64,000 nt of DNA from NCBI RefSeq assembly GCF_900105245.1, contig NZ_FNSZ01000001.1:4641001-4705000 (forward strand). Reading direction: 5' to 3'. The translations under genes and the position numbers were made by a program. Position 1 is the first letter of the stretch, and every line of letters begins with the position of its first letter. Source of the DNA: Streptomyces sp. 1222.5. Lineage in GTDB: Bacteria; Actinomycetota; Actinomycetes; Streptomycetales; Streptomycetaceae. The notes beneath the pieces were generated by a model. That model made no database searches. It was not told the DNA's origin and was given only the letters and a program-made list of their open reading frames with translations. Positions 1-10,040 of this stretch are shown here, piece by piece.

Positions 1-1
1 C

Positions 2-1633
2 GCGGGCGCCGGATCCGTGCGTGACTCCATGTCCGTCATGGACCAGCTCCTCGCCGGCGCCGACGAGGAGGGTGTGACGTATGCCATGGCCACCTCTCTC
101 CTCGGCTACACCGACGGCTCCCTCCTCGACTCCGTCGTCGAGGCCTACGCCACCGGGGACGGCGCCGCGGCCTTCGAGATCGTCGACCGCGTCATCGAGG
201 GCGGCAACGACCCCCGCCGGTTCGTCGCCGACCTGCTGGAGCGGCTGCGCGACCTGGTGATCCTCGCCGCCGTGCCGGACGCCGTCGAGAAGGGCCTCAT
301 CGACGCCCCCGCCGACGTCCTGGAGCGCATGCAGGCCCAGGCCTCGACCTTCGGCGCCGCCGAACTGAGCCGGGCCGCCGACCTCGTCAACGAGGGCCTG
401 ACCGAGATGCGCGGCGCCACCTCGCCCCGCCTCCAGCTCGAACTGATCTGCGCCCGCGTCCTGCTCCCCGCCGCCTATGGCGACGAGCGGTCGATGATGG
501 CCCGCCTCGACCGTCTGGAGCGCGGCGTCGCCTTCTCCGGCGGCGCCGGCGCGCCCGCCATGGGCTACGTGCCCGGTCCGGAGGCCCACGGCGGCGGAGC
601 GCCCGTACCGCCCGGTGGCGGCCCCGCCGCCGCACGCGCGGCGGTCCGGGGCACCGGCCCCGGGGACGCCCCCGCGGCCCCTGCCCCGGCAGCCCCCGCG
701 GCTCCGGCCCCCGCACCTGCCGCCCCCGTCCCGGCGCCTGCCGCGTCCGTGTCCCCCGAGGCTCCCGCGCCCGCCGCCCAGGCCCCGGCGCCGGCCGTGT
801 CCACCGCCCCCGCGGCGGCCGCCGCACCGGGCGCCTGGCCCACCGCCGCCTCCGCCGGCGGCGGGCGGCGCCCCGGCGGCTGGCCCACGGCGGCCGCGGC
901 GGGCGGCAACCGGCAGGACCAGGCCCCCGCCCGACCCGAGGCGCCCGCCCAGCCGCAGCACCAGCCGCCCCCCGCACCGTCGGCGTCGGCGGCCCCGGCG
1001 CCCGCCGCCCCGGCGGCCCCGTCCGGCGGTGTCGATCCCCGGGCCCTCTGGCCGAACATCCTGGAGGCCGTCAAGAACCGCCGCCGCTTCACCTGGATCC
1101 TGCTCAGCCAGAACGCCCAGGTCACCGGCTTCGACGGCACCACCCTCCAGGTCGGCTTCGTCAACGCCGGCGCCCGCGACAACTTCGCGAGCAGCGGCAG
1201 CGAGGACGTGCTGCGCCAGGCGCTGAGCGAGCAGTTCGGCGTGCAGTGGAAGATCGAGGCGGTCGTCGACCCGTCCGGCGGCGGGTCAGCCCCGGCGCCC
1301 GGCGGTCCGTCGGGCTTCGGCGGAGGCGGCGGCTACGGCGGCGCCCCCACCCAAGGCGGTGGCTACGGCGCCCCGGCCGCCCCCCGTCCCGCGGCTCCCC
1401 AGCCGTCGGCCCCGCAGCCGTCGGCGGCCCCGCAGTCCGGCTCGTCCGGCACCGCGGCGGCGTCCAGACCGGCGTCCCGCCCCGCGGCCGCGCCCGAACC
1501 GCCCCCGGTGTCCCTCGAGGACGACATCCCCGAGGACGACGACCCGGACCTGGACGAGTCGGCCCTCTCGGGTCACGAACTGATCGTGCGGGAGCTGGGG
1601 GCGACGGTGATGGAGGAGTTCTCCAACGAGTAG
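2..1633 (+). CDS. dnaX: DNA polymerase III subunit gamma/tau, 3' part
   Basis: The frame is already open at base 2 and the visible 543 residues begin inside the AAA+ clamp-loader module (residues AGAGSVRDSMS, the sensor-2/arginine region). The ATPase core with its P-loop therefore lies upstream of the window. A helical oligomerisation domain III follows to about residue 190 of the visible part. Next comes a long Ala/Pro/Gly-rich linker, then a small folded domain around LWPNILEAVKNRRRFTWILLS that resembles the tau C-terminal region. The product is the clamp-loader subunit that opens the beta sliding clamp and organises the replisome. The gene stops at TAG 1631. An Ala/Pro-rich tau linker is usual in Streptomyces. 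The internal GTG at 17 is not a true start. Confidence 0.93.
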   Translation, partial: AGAGSVRDSMSVMDQLLAGADEEGVTYAMATSLLGYTDGSLLDSVVEAYATGDGAAAFEIVDRVIEGGNDPRRFVADLLERLRDLVILAAVPDAVEKGLIDAPADVLERMQAQASTFGAAELSRAADLVNEGLTEMRGATSPRLQLELICARVLLPAAYGDERSMMARLDRLERGVAFSGGAGAPAMGYVPGPEAHGGGAPVPPGGGPAAARAAVRGTGPGDAPAAPAPAAPAAPAPAPAAPVPAPAASVSPEAPAPAAQAPAPAVSTAPAAAAAPGAWPTAASAGGGRRPGGWPTAAAAGGNRQDQAPARPEAPAQPQHQPPPAPSASAAPAPAAPAAPSGGVDPRALWPNILEAVKNRRRFTWILLSQNAQVTGFDGTTLQVGFVNAGARDNFASSGSEDVLRQALSEQFGVQWKIEAVVDPSGGGSAPAPGGPSGFGGGGGYGGAPTQGGGYGAPAAPRPAAPQPSAPQPSAAPQSGSSGTAAASRPASRPAAAPEPPPVSLEDDIPEDDDPDLDESALSGHELIVRELGATVMEEFSNE

Positions 1634-1754
1634 CCGGCGGGAACCGGCGAGGGGTCCGCGCGGCGTCCGGGCACAGCGGCCGGCGCACCCGCACCGCACC
1701 CCTTGGTAGGAACGCACAGATCGACCGGCCCCCGGCCTTCGGCAACCTTGCCAG

Positions 1755-1760
1755 TAGGCT
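1755..1760 (+). promoter_or_regulatory. Possible leaderless promoter (-10 element) of purD
   Basis: TAGGCT ends 7 nt before the GTG start of purD, so transcription would begin at or next to the start codon. No Shine-Dalgarno sequence is visible. I see no convincing -35 at the right distance. A short inverted repeat (GGCAA-CC-TTGCC) sits immediately upstream. This is inferred from sequence spacing only. Confidence 0.4.
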
Positions 1761-1767
1761 GACCCCC

Positions 1768-3018
<1,251 letters not shown>

Positions 3019-3075
3019 GGCGTCTCCCGGGGCGAAGCCCCCCGAACGCGCCGGTCGTGCGCACTCTCGACCTCG

Positions 3076-3106
3076 TCGGGCCCCGGAAGCGGAATCCGGG
3101 GCCCGA
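3076..3106 (+). terminator. Rho-independent terminator after purD
   Basis: A perfect 12-bp stem (TCGGGCCCCGGA pairing with TCCGGGGCCCGA, 7-nt loop) is followed by a T-rich stretch (TCTTTGCTTTCTG). Confidence 0.85.
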
Positions 3107-3171
3107 TCTTTGCTTTCTGTCATGCAGCTCTGACCAAAGCCATTCCATCGAGTGAGCAATCCCCCATCCGG

Positions 3172-3200
3172 CTGACGGGGGCCGAGGCCCCAACTAGGGT
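3172..3200 (+). promoter_or_regulatory. Vegetative-type promoter for the M48-like gene
   Basis: CTGACG at 3172-3177 and TAGGGT at 3195-3200 are separated by 17 nt, a good match to the HrdB-type consensus. They lie 122 nt upstream of the GTG at 3323, which leaves a leader of about 115 nt containing the short inverted repeat GACAT-TGCG-ATGTC. Confidence 0.5.
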
Positions 3201-3322
3201 GCCGCGCAAGCGTTCCGGCACTTGGCCCACCGACATTGCGATGTCAGTGGCGGGTGCCACAGTGGGGGAGTGACCAAGTCCAGGACAGCACGGCATCGAC
3301 GGGGAGGGGGTGAGGTCGGCAC

Positions 3323-5203
3323 GTGACCGGAATCGGTGTGGAGATGGGCGCGCAGGCCGCGCGCTCCCGGGCCCTGGCCGTGCTGCGGGTCCGCGGCCGG
3401 GCGCTGGGCGTGGCCCTGCTGCCCGCGGCCGCCGCGGTGATCCTGCTGGCCGGCGGTGCGACGGACCATCTCGTCGGCGAGGGCTGGGACGCCGCCCGCT
3501 GGTCCGTGGGCGTGCTCGCGGTGGTGGTGCTGCTGGCCGCCGTCGGCATCGGCCTGGTCGTCGCCCGCGCCCGCCCGGCGACGAGCCCCACCGTGCCGAT
3601 CGCGGAGGAGTCCGCCCCCGATCTGTACCGGATGGTGCGCGACCTCGCCGACCGCCTGGACGTGCCGGCTCCCTCGTCCATAGCGCTGACCCCGGACTGC
3701 GACAGCTGGCTCGAGGACCGCGCCCATGCGGCGCACGGTCCGCCCTCGCGCCCGGCGCCGGACGAGATAGCGGGCCCCGCCCGGCGCTCCCGTCGCCGAG
3801 CCCCGGTGGCCCCGGTCCTCGTCATCGGCTCTCCGTTCTTGTGGTGGATGCGGGTCGGTGAGCTGCGCGCGGTCCTCGCCCCGGTCATCGCCGGCACGGG
3901 CCCTTCCGCCCACCCGGACATAGCGGCCGCCCGCGGCTTCGTGCGCGGGCTGGACGCGGCGGTCGCCGTCGCCTCGACATCGGGCCGCTGCCCGCTCACC
4001 CGCGGGATCTGCGCAATGCTCGGCTGGGTGGCGCGGCTGCTGCTGCGCGGCTGCCGTGAGCACGCGACACAGATGGAGCGGGGGGTGGCCGCCGCCGCGG
4101 CCGAGCGGGCCCAGGCCGTCGACTACGGCCTGCGGATCGTCGCCCAGGAGCAGGTGGGCCTCGCCTACGCCGGCTGGGACCGGCTGCTGACCCGGGTCGC
4201 GCTGCCCGCCTGGCGGATGGGCCGCTGGCCGGCCCGGCTGGACGCGGGCGTGGTGGCGGCCCTCACCGAACTGTCCCGGCGCGACCGTCTCGCGGAGGGC
4301 TTCGCCTCCCGGCTCGGCGAGCGGCCGGCGTGCGATCTGCTGGAGGAGCCCGGCACGATCGACGAGGCCGCCTCGCTGCTCGCCGCGCGCCTCTTCCACG
4401 GTGGCCCGGCCGAGGCCGGGCCGGACTGGGCCCCGGTGGACTGGCAGGCCTATCCGGAAGAGGTCGTGGACCGCACCTGGCGCGCCGACGCGGCCCGCCT
4501 GCACCGCGTTCTGGACACCCTGGGCGTCCGCCCCACCCCGGGCCCCCACACCCCCGAACGGGGCGGCCCGACCCTGGCCCGGGTTCTCGACCACCTAGCC
4601 GAACCGACCGCCCCCGACGACAAGGGCACGGACACCGCCGGTCCGGTGGCTCCCCGGAGCGGCACCCATGGCGGCACGCGCGCGGACGCCGCGCACCCCA
4701 CGGACGAGGCCCCCGGTGGCCAGGACGCCCCCGACACCGCAGACACTCTCGACCCGCCCGAGCCGTACCTCGGATTCGGCGACGAGGACGATGCCGATCC
4801 CGGTACCGAGCGCAGCGCCGCTCTCGCCGCCGGGATCAGTGCCGAGCTGGCCCGCGAGGAGGCCCTCGTGCCGAAGGGGGCCACCGCCGCCGGGCAGGGC
4901 CCCGAGAGCGCCCTGTGGGACGACGGCGGGCTGCCGTTGTTCCCCCTGCAACCCCCCCGCACCGGCCGTGAACTGCTCGCCGACCACGTGACGGCGATGG
5001 TGTGCTGCGCGGCCGTGGACACCGCGGGCGCCATTCCGGCCCTGGACTGGCTCGACGGCCCGTCCCTGCTGCTCGGCGGGGAGCGGGCGGCCGACCTCGG
5101 ACCGAAGGTGCTCAGCCTGATCGAGGAGGGTGACCCGGGCCCGCTGCGGGCCTGGCTGACCGCGTCCGGGATACGCCCGGAGAAGCCCGTACGGCTCGTC
5201 TGA
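3323..5203 (+). CDS. Membrane protein resembling an M48 peptidase that has lost its active site
   Basis: The 626-residue protein has two membrane segments near the N-terminus (about residues 28-48 and 58-80). These are followed by a region laid out like M48 membrane zinc peptidases: LYRMVRDLADRLDVP, then VLVIGSPFLWWM, then ELRAVLAPVIAG. In active M48 proteases the last motif reads ELRAVLAHELGH, with HExxH binding zinc. Here the His-Glu-His positions are replaced, so proteolysis is not expected. The remaining 400 residues include a charged, low-complexity linker (about 420-540) and a C-terminal domain I do not recognise. A GAGGT ribosome site lies 6 nt before the GTG start. The M48 relationship is my inference from motif layout. 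Confidence 0.7.
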   Translation: MTGIGVEMGAQAARSRALAVLRVRGRALGVALLPAAAAVILLAGGATDHLVGEGWDAARWSVGVLAVVVLLAAVGIGLVVARARPATSPTVPIAEESAPDLYRMVRDLADRLDVPAPSSIALTPDCDSWLEDRAHAAHGPPSRPAPDEIAGPARRSRRRAPVAPVLVIGSPFLWWMRVGELRAVLAPVIAGTGPSAHPDIAAARGFVRGLDAAVAVASTSGRCPLTRGICAMLGWVARLLLRGCREHATQMERGVAAAAAERAQAVDYGLRIVAQEQVGLAYAGWDRLLTRVALPAWRMGRWPARLDAGVVAALTELSRRDRLAEGFASRLGERPACDLLEEPGTIDEAASLLAARLFHGGPAEAGPDWAPVDWQAYPEEVVDRTWRADAARLHRVLDTLGVRPTPGPHTPERGGPTLARVLDHLAEPTAPDDKGTDTAGPVAPRSGTHGGTRADAAHPTDEAPGGQDAPDTADTLDPPEPYLGFGDEDDADPGTERSAALAAGISAELAREEALVPKGATAAGQGPESALWDDGGLPLFPLQPPRTGRELLADHVTAMVCCAAVDTAGAIPALDWLDGPSLLLGGERAADLGPKVLSLIEEGDPGPLRAWLTASGIRPEKPVRLV

Positions 5204-5482
5204 CCCGCACGGCCTCCCGCGTCGCACCGTCGTCGGCCGTCGCCGTCGCGCGCACCGGACCGGAGACGCGACTTCCACTTCAGGTCAATTCGCAACGACT
5301 AGTGACCGGGCCCGTGCGTTATGTGATGTGCTGGGACAGACCACGCCTTTGGCAAAGGCTTGCGACATACGACAGACCGGCCGCACACGGCACGGCCCGA
5401 TACAGCACGGCCGAGCCCGGTACGACTGGCACAGCGCGCACCACCGGGACAGGACACGGGGGCACGAGGGAGGGGAGCGACC

Positions 5483-6985
5483 ATGGCCTCGGAGCACATC
5501 CGCCGCTGGGAGTCCGGAGCGCTCGCGCACGCCGTCACGGACCCCTTCGGGCAGGGCCCGGTGCCCTGGCTGCGCGGCAGTGAGACCTATTTCGACGACA
5601 CGGGTCACGTCGTGCCCTGGTACGTCGATCCGAGCCCGCAGCAGGCCACCGGCGCCGGTGGCGGGGGCCGTGTGCCCGCGCCGCGTTCGGCCGTTCCCGG
5701 CCCCCGCTCCGCGGACGACGTGCACCGCCAGATCAAGGGCTTCACCTCCACCGGCGCGGTCACGCCCGGCCAGGCGATCGACTTCCACATCACGGTCGAC
5801 CCGCCGCAGGAGTTCAGCGTCGACATCTACCGGATCGGCCACTACGGCGGCGACGGCGCGGCCAAGATCACCACGAGCCCCCGGCTGTCCGGCATCGTCC
5901 AGTCCCCGCCGCTGGCCGCCGACCGCACGGTCTCCTGCCACCACTGGTGGCTGTCCTGGCGCCTCCAGGTGCCCCCGCACTGGAGCATCGGCGCCTACGT
6001 GGCGGTCCTGACCACCGCCGACGGCTACCGCTCCCACGTGCCGTTCACGGTCCGCGACGACCATCCCGCCGACCTTCTCCTGCTGCTGCCGGACATCACG
6101 TGGCAGGCGTACAACCTCTACCCGGAGGACGGCCGTACCGGCGCCAGCCTGTACCACGCCTGGGACGAGCGGGGCCGGCTGCTCGGCGAGGCCGACGCGG
6201 CGACCACGATCTCCTTCGACCGCCCGTACGCGGGCGCCGGCCTCCCCCTGCACGTCGGACACGCCTACGACTTCATCCGCTGGGCCGAGCGCTACGGCTA
6301 CGACCTCGCCTACGCGGACGCCCGCGACCTGCACGCCGGCCGCGTCGACCCCGCCCGCTACCGGGGCCTGGTCTTCCCCGGGCACGACGAGTACTGGTCG
6401 GTGCCGATGCGCCGTGCCGTCGAGGACGCCCGCGACCGGGGCACCTCACTGGTCTTCCTCTCCGCCAACACCATGTACTGGCAGGTCGAGTTGGGGCCGT
6501 CGCCGTCGGGTGTCCCGGACCGGCTGCTGACCTGCCGCAAGCGCAAGGGCCCCGGGAAGCCGGTGCTGTGGCGCGAGATCGACCGCCCCGAGCAGCAGGT
6601 GGTCGGCATCCAGTACGCGGGCCGGGTGCCCGAGCCGCACCCGCTGATCGTCCGCAACGCCGACCACTGGCTGTGGGAGGCGACCGGCGCCCACGAGGGC
6701 GACGGCATCGAAGGCCTGGTCGCCGGTGAAGCCGACCGTTACTTCCCGCGCACCCCGCTGCCCGAGCACGAGGAGCGCGTCCTGCTCGCCCACTCCCCCT
6801 ACACCGACGGCGACGGCGCCCAGCGCCACCAGGAGACCTCGCTCTACCGCGCCCCCTCCGGCGCCTGGGTGTTCGCCTCCGGCACCTTCGCCTGGTCACC
6901 CGCCCTGGACCGGCCCGGCCACGTCGACCCCCGTATCCAGCGCGCCACGGCGAACCTGCTGGACCGTATCTGCAAGCGCGACTGA
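5483..6985 (+). CDS. N,N-dimethylformamidase beta-subunit-like protein
   Basis: The 500-residue protein has an immunoglobulin-like N-terminal part (about 70-200). Its large C-terminal domain is of the DmfA2-like type, recognised from DITWQAYNLYPEDG, VGHAYDFIRWAERYGYDLAYA, RGLVFPGHDEYWS and SLVFLSANTMYWQVEL. Named relatives include the large subunit of dimethylformamidase, but most actinobacterial members have no known substrate. The ATG at 5483 follows a strong GGAGGGGAG ribosome site; in-frame codons upstream encode only low-complexity residues. There is no obvious signal peptide. It lies between the M48-like gene and purC, 92 nt from the latter. The real substrate is unknown. Confidence 0.8.
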   Translation: MASEHIRRWESGALAHAVTDPFGQGPVPWLRGSETYFDDTGHVVPWYVDPSPQQATGAGGGGRVPAPRSAVPGPRSADDVHRQIKGFTSTGAVTPGQAIDFHITVDPPQEFSVDIYRIGHYGGDGAAKITTSPRLSGIVQSPPLAADRTVSCHHWWLSWRLQVPPHWSIGAYVAVLTTADGYRSHVPFTVRDDHPADLLLLLPDITWQAYNLYPEDGRTGASLYHAWDERGRLLGEADAATTISFDRPYAGAGLPLHVGHAYDFIRWAERYGYDLAYADARDLHAGRVDPARYRGLVFPGHDEYWSVPMRRAVEDARDRGTSLVFLSANTMYWQVELGPSPSGVPDRLLTCRKRKGPGKPVLWREIDRPEQQVVGIQYAGRVPEPHPLIVRNADHWLWEATGAHEGDGIEGLVAGEADRYFPRTPLPEHEERVLLAHSPYTDGDGAQRHQETSLYRAPSGAWVFASGTFAWSPALDRPGHVDPRIQRATANLLDRICKRD

Positions 6986-7077
6986 GCACCGGCGGACCCC
7001 GGCCCACCCCCTGGCCGAAACCGATCGCCCCGATAAGGGAGAATCGAGGCACTTGGACAGAACCACGGGGAGGAACC

Positions 7078-7977
7078 GTGTCCGGATTCGTAGAAAAGCC
7101 CGAGCCGCCGCAGGTTCCGGGCCTGGTGCACCTGCACACCGGCAAGGTGCGCGAGCTGTACCAGAACGAGGCGGGCGACCTCGTGATGGTCGCCAGCGAC
7201 CGCATGTCCGCCTACGACTGGGTGCTGCCCACCGAGATCCCCGACAAGGGCCGCGTCCTCACGCGGCTCTCCCTGTGGTGGTTCGACCAGCTGCGCGACC
7301 TGGCCCCCAACCATGTGATCAGCACCGAGCTGCCGGCCGGCGCCCCCGCCGACTGGGCGGGCCGCACCCTGATCTGCAAGTCGCTGAAGATGGTCCCGGT
7401 GGAGTGCGTGGCCCGCGGCTACCTCACCGGCTCCGGACTGCTGGAGTACGACGAGTCCCGTACGGTCTGCGGTCTCGCCCTGCCCGAGGGCCTGGTCGAC
7501 GGCTCCGAGCTGCCCGCCCCGATCTTCACCCCGGCCACCAAGGCGGAGGTCGGCGAGCACGACGAGAACGTCTCCTACGAGGAGGTCGCCCGCCAGGTCG
7601 GCGCGGAGACGGCCGCCCAGCTGCGCCAGGCCACCCTGGCCGTGTACGGGCGCGCCCGGGACATCGCCCGCGAACGGGGCGTCATCCTGGCGGACACCAA
7701 GTTCGAGTTCGGTTTCGACGGCGACACCCTCGTCCTCGCCGACGAGGTCCTCACCCCGGACTCCTCCCGCTTCTGGCCGGCCGACCAGTGGCAGCCGGGC
7801 CGCCCGCAGCCGTCGTACGACAAGCAGTTCGTCCGGGACTGGCTGACCTCGGCCGAGTCCGGCTGGGACCGCAAGAGCGAGCAGCCCCCGCCGCCGCTGC
7901 CGCAGCAGGTCGTGGACGCCACCCGCGCCAAGTACGTGGAGGCGTACGAGCGGCTGACGGGCACCGCCTGGGCGTAG
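7078..7977 (+). CDS. purC: Phosphoribosylaminoimidazole-succinocarboxamide synthase (SAICAR synthase)
   Basis: The 299-residue enzyme ligates aspartate to CAIR with ATP, step 7 of IMP synthesis. Family features seen are HTGKVRELY near the N-terminus, VASDRMSAYDWVLPTEIPDKG, KMVPVECVARGYLTGSG and the ILADTKFEFGF strand. At about 300 residues it belongs to the longer SAICAR synthase subtype common in actinobacteria and yeast. The start is the GTG at 7078, preceded by GGGGAGGA with 5-nt spacing. The gene ends 2 kb before the next plus-strand feature and is closed by two consecutive hairpins, so it appears to be transcribed alone. Confidence 0.97.
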   Translation: MSGFVEKPEPPQVPGLVHLHTGKVRELYQNEAGDLVMVASDRMSAYDWVLPTEIPDKGRVLTRLSLWWFDQLRDLAPNHVISTELPAGAPADWAGRTLICKSLKMVPVECVARGYLTGSGLLEYDESRTVCGLALPEGLVDGSELPAPIFTPATKAEVGEHDENVSYEEVARQVGAETAAQLRQATLAVYGRARDIARERGVILADTKFEFGFDGDTLVLADEVLTPDSSRFWPADQWQPGRPQPSYDKQFVRDWLTSAESGWDRKSEQPPPPLPQQVVDATRAKYVEAYERLTGTAWA

Positions 7978-7985
7978 CGGAAGGG

Positions 7986-8042
7986 CCCCCGGCGCGAGCC
8001 GGGGGACACGCAAGAAGCCCCCGGCCGGAACCGGGGGCTTCT
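7986..8042. terminator. Two tandem hairpins between purC and tRNA-Gly
   Basis: The first hairpin (7986-8005) is CCCCCGGC-GCGA-GCCGGGGG. The second (8013-8042) pairs AGAAGCCCCCGG with CCGGGGGCTTCT around a 6-nt loop. The second begins only 3 nt beyond the CCA end of the minus-strand tRNA, so it probably terminates both converging transcripts. Confidence 0.75.
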
Positions 8043-8045
8043 CCA

Positions 8046-8121
8046 TGGAGCGGACGACGAGGCTCGAACTCGCGACCTCAACCTTGGCAAGGTTGCGCTC
8101 TACCAACTGAGCTACGTCCGC
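8046..8121 (-). tRNA. tRNA-Gly (GCC), CCA encoded
   Basis: The cloverleaf is complete: acceptor GCGGACG/CGTCCGC, D-loop AGTTGGTAG, anticodon loop TTGCCAA (anticodon GCC), T-loop TTCGAGC, discriminator T and a genomically encoded CCA at 8048-8046. The same 73-nt sequence recurs at 11980-12052 without CCA. Confidence 0.96.
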
Positions 8122-8144
8122 ACTGCGCCGTGGCGCGAGAGCAA

Positions 8145-8759
8145 CTATACCCAACCTCGCTCCCGTGCGAGACGCACTGCCGTATGACGGTTCTCCGCGC
8201 CGAGCTTCGTGACGGCGGAGGAGAGGTAGTTCCGCACGGTCCCCGGCGACAGCGCGGCCCGCTCGGCGATCTCCGCGACCGGCGCCCCGTCGGCGGCCAG
8301 CTCCAGCACCTCGGCCTCCCGCGCGGTCAGGGGGGAGTCCCCGGCGGAGATCGCGTCGGCGGCCAACTCCGGGTCCACGTAGCGGTTTCCCGCGTGCACG
8401 GTCCGGATGATCTCGGCGAGCCGCTGGGCGCTGACCGTCTTCGGGACGAATCCGCGCACACCGGCCGCCAGTGCCCGTTTCAGGTGTCCGGGCCGCCCGT
8501 GACCGGTGACGATCAGCACCTGGCAGTCCGGCAGTTCGGCACGCAGGGATGTGGCGACCTTCACACCGTCGGCGCCGGGCATCTGCAGATCGAGCACGGC
8601 CACGTCGGGCTCGTGCGCCCGGGCCATCGCCAGCGCCTCGGGTCCGCTCGCCGCCTCCGCGACGACCAGCAGATCGTCCTCCAGGGAGAGCAGGGCGGCC
8701 AGCGCGCCCCGGATCAGATGCTCGTCGTCGGCGAGCAACAGCCGCACCGGACCGCTCAT
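8145..8759 (-). CDS. NarL/FixJ-type response regulator
   Basis: The 204-residue regulator has an N-terminal receiver domain with the acidic pair D11-D12 and the phospho-acceptor Asp57 in VAVLDLQMPG. The VPKT lysine follows. A C-terminal LuxR-type helix-turn-helix reads LTAREAEVLELAADG then SPGTVRNYLSSAVTKLGA. It should bind DNA after phosphorylation by the adjacent kinase. Its ATG overlaps the kinase stop by 4 nt (ATGA), indicating translational coupling. It is last in a four-gene minus-strand operon with an ABC exporter, so the likely targets include that operon. The signal is unknown. Confidence 0.93.
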   Translation of the reverse strand: MSGPVRLLLADDEHLIRGALAALLSLEDDLLVVAEAASGPEALAMARAHEPDVAVLDLQMPGADGVKVATSLRAELPDCQVLIVTGHGRPGHLKRALAAGVRGFVPKTVSAQRLAEIIRTVHAGNRYVDPELAADAISAGDSPLTAREAEVLELAADGAPVAEIAERAALSPGTVRNYLSSAVTKLGAENRHTAVRLARERGWV

Positions 8760-10021
8760 GACGTGACACTCACTCTCGTCTCCACGGACCCGTCGGCTCT
8801 CAGTGGCACCTCGGCCACCACCCGGAACCGGTCCGTGTCGACCACTCCCGCCTCCAGAGTCCCGGCCACGGCGGCCAGCCGCTCCCGCAGCCCGGCGAGC
8901 CCGGAACCACCGTCGCCCGGGACGGAGGCGCGCGCGGCCACCCCGTCATTCTCCACCGTCAGCACCACATGCCCCTCCCGCACCCGCAGACCCACCGTGC
9001 AGCGGCCCGCGTCGCCGTGCCGCAGCACGTTGGTGGTCGCCTCACGCACCACCCAGCCGAGTGCCGACTGCACCTCGGCCGGCAGCTCCGCGGACTCCGC
9101 GCGCACCTCGCAGTCGATCCCGGCCGCCGACAACACTCCCTGTGCTCCCGCGAGTTCCACGCCGAGGTCGGCCTCGCGGTAGCCGCGTACGACGTCCCGC
9201 ACCTCCCGCTGCGACTCCTGCGCGATGCGCTGCACCTCGATCATCTGCTCCACGGCCTCCGGCCGTCCCCGCCGGGCGAGTTGCACGGCCAGCTCGCTCT
9301 TGAGGGAGATCACGGACAGGTTCCGCCCCAGCACGTCGTGCAGGTCCCGGCCGAACCGCAGCCGCTCCTCGGCGACGGCCAGCCGGGCCTCGGCCTCGCG
9401 GGCCCGTTCCGCCTCCCAGAGCACGGACAGCGTCCAGGCGCCGCAGCGGCAGGCGAGCAGCGAGAAGAGGGTGTGGAAGGCGGTCATCAGCCCGGTCGCG
9501 AGGATGCCGGCGGCGCTGCGGTCGGTGAGCCCGATGAGGCCCATGAGCACCACCGCGAGCACCGCCGACCGGCGCAGGAACACCCGGACGGGAACCGTGA
9601 GTCCGTAGAGCAGCCCGAACGGCAGCAGACAGGCGCCGATCGCCAACCGGACGGTCATCGGGTCGGCCGCGTGCAGCGCGGAGAGGGTGACGATCAGCGT
9701 CAGGGCGAGGCCCAGCAGGACGCCCGGGGTGCGGTGGGCACGGGCCGGCAGCTCGGCGCGCCCGAGGTAGTGGTCGAGCACGGGCCGGGTGAGCCGGTTG
9801 CAGACCGCGCACTGAAGGACCGCCACGACGACGAGCAGCGGGCCGAGGACGGCCGCCACGGGCCGGTGGCCGAGCCCGCCGAGCAGCGGCAGGAGCAGCC
9901 AGCAGAGCGAGAAGAACCAGGTGGTGACGTACCAGGTGACGACCGTGTACAGCTCGACCCGCTCGGCCTTGCTCCGTTCCCGCCAGTGCCGCTGCTGCCA
10001 CCGCCGCATCCGCCTCAGCAT
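8756..10021 (-). CDS. Sensor histidine kinase (NarL-system, HisKA_3 type)
   Basis: The 421-residue product has about six hydrophobic segments in the first 200 residues, then a HisKA_3 dimerisation helix with RFGRDLHDVLGRNLSVI (phosphorylated His228). The ATPase domain follows, with a Gly-rich GSGLAGLRERL box. The ATG at 10021 was chosen because it follows a GGGGGGA site by 7 nt and sits 19 nt after the permease stop; a longer frame would run into the permease gene. The lack of a large extracytoplasmic loop suggests membrane or intramembrane sensing, as in DesK/LiaS-like kinases. It is coupled to the response regulator downstream. Confidence 0.93.
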   Translation of the reverse strand: MLRRMRRWQQRHWRERSKAERVELYTVVTWYVTTWFFSLCWLLLPLLGGLGHRPVAAVLGPLLVVVAVLQCAVCNRLTRPVLDHYLGRAELPARAHRTPGVLLGLALTLIVTLSALHAADPMTVRLAIGACLLPFGLLYGLTVPVRVFLRRSAVLAVVLMGLIGLTDRSAAGILATGLMTAFHTLFSLLACRCGAWTLSVLWEAERAREAEARLAVAEERLRFGRDLHDVLGRNLSVISLKSELAVQLARRGRPEAVEQMIEVQRIAQESQREVRDVVRGYREADLGVELAGAQGVLSAAGIDCEVRAESAELPAEVQSALGWVVREATTNVLRHGDAGRCTVGLRVREGHVVLTVENDGVAARASVPGDGGSGLAGLRERLAAVAGTLEAGVVDTDRFRVVAEVPLRADGSVETRVSVTS

Positions 10022-10040
10022 CCGCGCGTCCCCCCGTTCC

